From: Porticoccus sp041581635 | Lineage (GTDB): Bacteria; Pseudomonadota; Gammaproteobacteria; Pseudomonadales; Porticoccaceae | Direction of reading: 5' to 3' | DNA: 6,045 nt | Assembly: GCA_041581635.1 (NCBI GenBank) | Contig: JBFICW010000059.1 | Span: 1-6,045, forward strand | Part shown: positions 5,869-6,045 of the stretch, piece by piece | Layout: every line of letters starts with the position of its first letter | How positions within the stretch are numbered: the first letter of the stretch is position 1 | Notes under the pieces: model-generated | Database searches by the model: none | Told to the model about the DNA's origin: nothing | Seen by the model: the letters and a program-made list of their open reading frames with translations, nothing else | Position numbers and translations under genes: made by a program

Positions 5869-5896
5869 TGATCGACCTGTGTTTGATTGCCGTATT
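5869..5896 (+). promoter_or_regulatory. Third ECF-type promoter, divergent, reading out of the window (TGATCG-N16-CGTATT)
   Basis: TGATCG at 5869-5874 and CGTATT at 5891-5896 again have a 16-base spacer. The element lies back to back with the promoter of the minus-strand FAD oxidoreductase operon, about 70 bases away, and points right. Expected transcription start is near 5902-5904. It would drive the partial reading frame that begins at 5909 or 5924, or a gene beyond the right edge. Confidence 0.7.
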
Positions 5897-5908
5897 AGTT
5901 AGAAATTA

Positions 5909-6045
5909 ATGTTAGAGATAAATATGTTTTCTGGTGCCTCTCAAAATTTCTGGATTATTTTTCCAGTCACTATGTTTTATCGGCATGTCTCATTCAGAGT
6001 TATAAAAATTAACCACCAGAAACTTGATAAACTCTTCAAGCTCTA
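5909..6045 (+). CDS. Possible 5' end of an unrecognised gene, cut by the window edge
   Basis: From ATG 5909 (or ATG 5924, which has a weak GAG six bases before it) the frame stays open to the right edge, about 45 codons. The visible part has a hydrophobic aromatic stretch (FWIIFPVTMFY) and then a basic segment. I do not recognise the family. Support comes mainly from its position directly behind the third ECF-type promoter. With ATG 5909 the leader would be under 10 bases; ATG 5924 leaves about 20. An open frame this short in AT-rich DNA can be accidental, in which case the true gene begins further right. Confidence 0.35.
   Translation, partial: MLEINMFSGASQNFWIIFPVTMFYRHVSFRVIKINHQKLDKLFKL

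Noticed and set aside
5717..5902. Short + strand open frame (61 codons) opposite the start of the FAD oxidoreductase gene
   Set aside because: It begins with TTG without a ribosome binding site, has no family features, and runs across both predicted ECF promoters, which marks the stretch as regulatory DNA.

Overview
The window looks like chromosomal DNA of moderate GC content from a gammaproteobacterium, probably a marine or other aquatic heterotroph. The reasons are a gammaproteobacterial-style PyrF, a small secreted ComEA-type protein directly after it, and an E. coli-like class I photolyase. The exact lineage cannot be fixed from the sequence alone. There are no tRNA, rRNA, CRISPR or insertion-sequence signatures.

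Left part (1-1191, + strand): pyrF (orotidine 5'-phosphate decarboxylase), whose ATG overlaps the stop of a possible upstream reading frame, then a comEA-like helix-hairpin-helix protein with a signal peptide, closed by a clear intrinsic terminator. Small, mutually exclusive hairpins lie between the two genes, ending at the comEA ribosome binding site.

Middle part (1192-4217, + strand): an intergenic stretch leads into a compact operon. It holds an ECF sigma factor of the Rhodobacter RpoE type, an overlapping zinc-binding ChrR anti-sigma factor, and a class I DNA photolyase. ChrR keeps every expected zinc ligand of both its domains. In the known family this pair responds to singlet oxygen and organic hydroperoxides, so the operon reads as a photo-oxidative stress switch with light-driven DNA repair attached.

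Right part (4218-6045): a convergent gap with a tandem 13-bp repeat, then a minus-strand operon of a COG3380-like FAD oxidoreductase and a DUF393/DCC protein with a CxxC motif.

The main finding is a bipartite element, TGATCN-N16-CGTA(A/T)(A/T), with exactly the same 16-base spacer at three intergenic sites. One lies before the sigma factor gene (1426-1453, +), one before the FAD oxidoreductase operon (5798-5771, -), and one points rightward out of the window (5869-5896, +). These are best read as promoters of the encoded ECF sigma factor. They tie the sigma operon, the divergent operon and a third unit to the right into one regulon. The module resembles known RpoE-ChrR systems and is not wholly new; the third transcription unit is the least known part.
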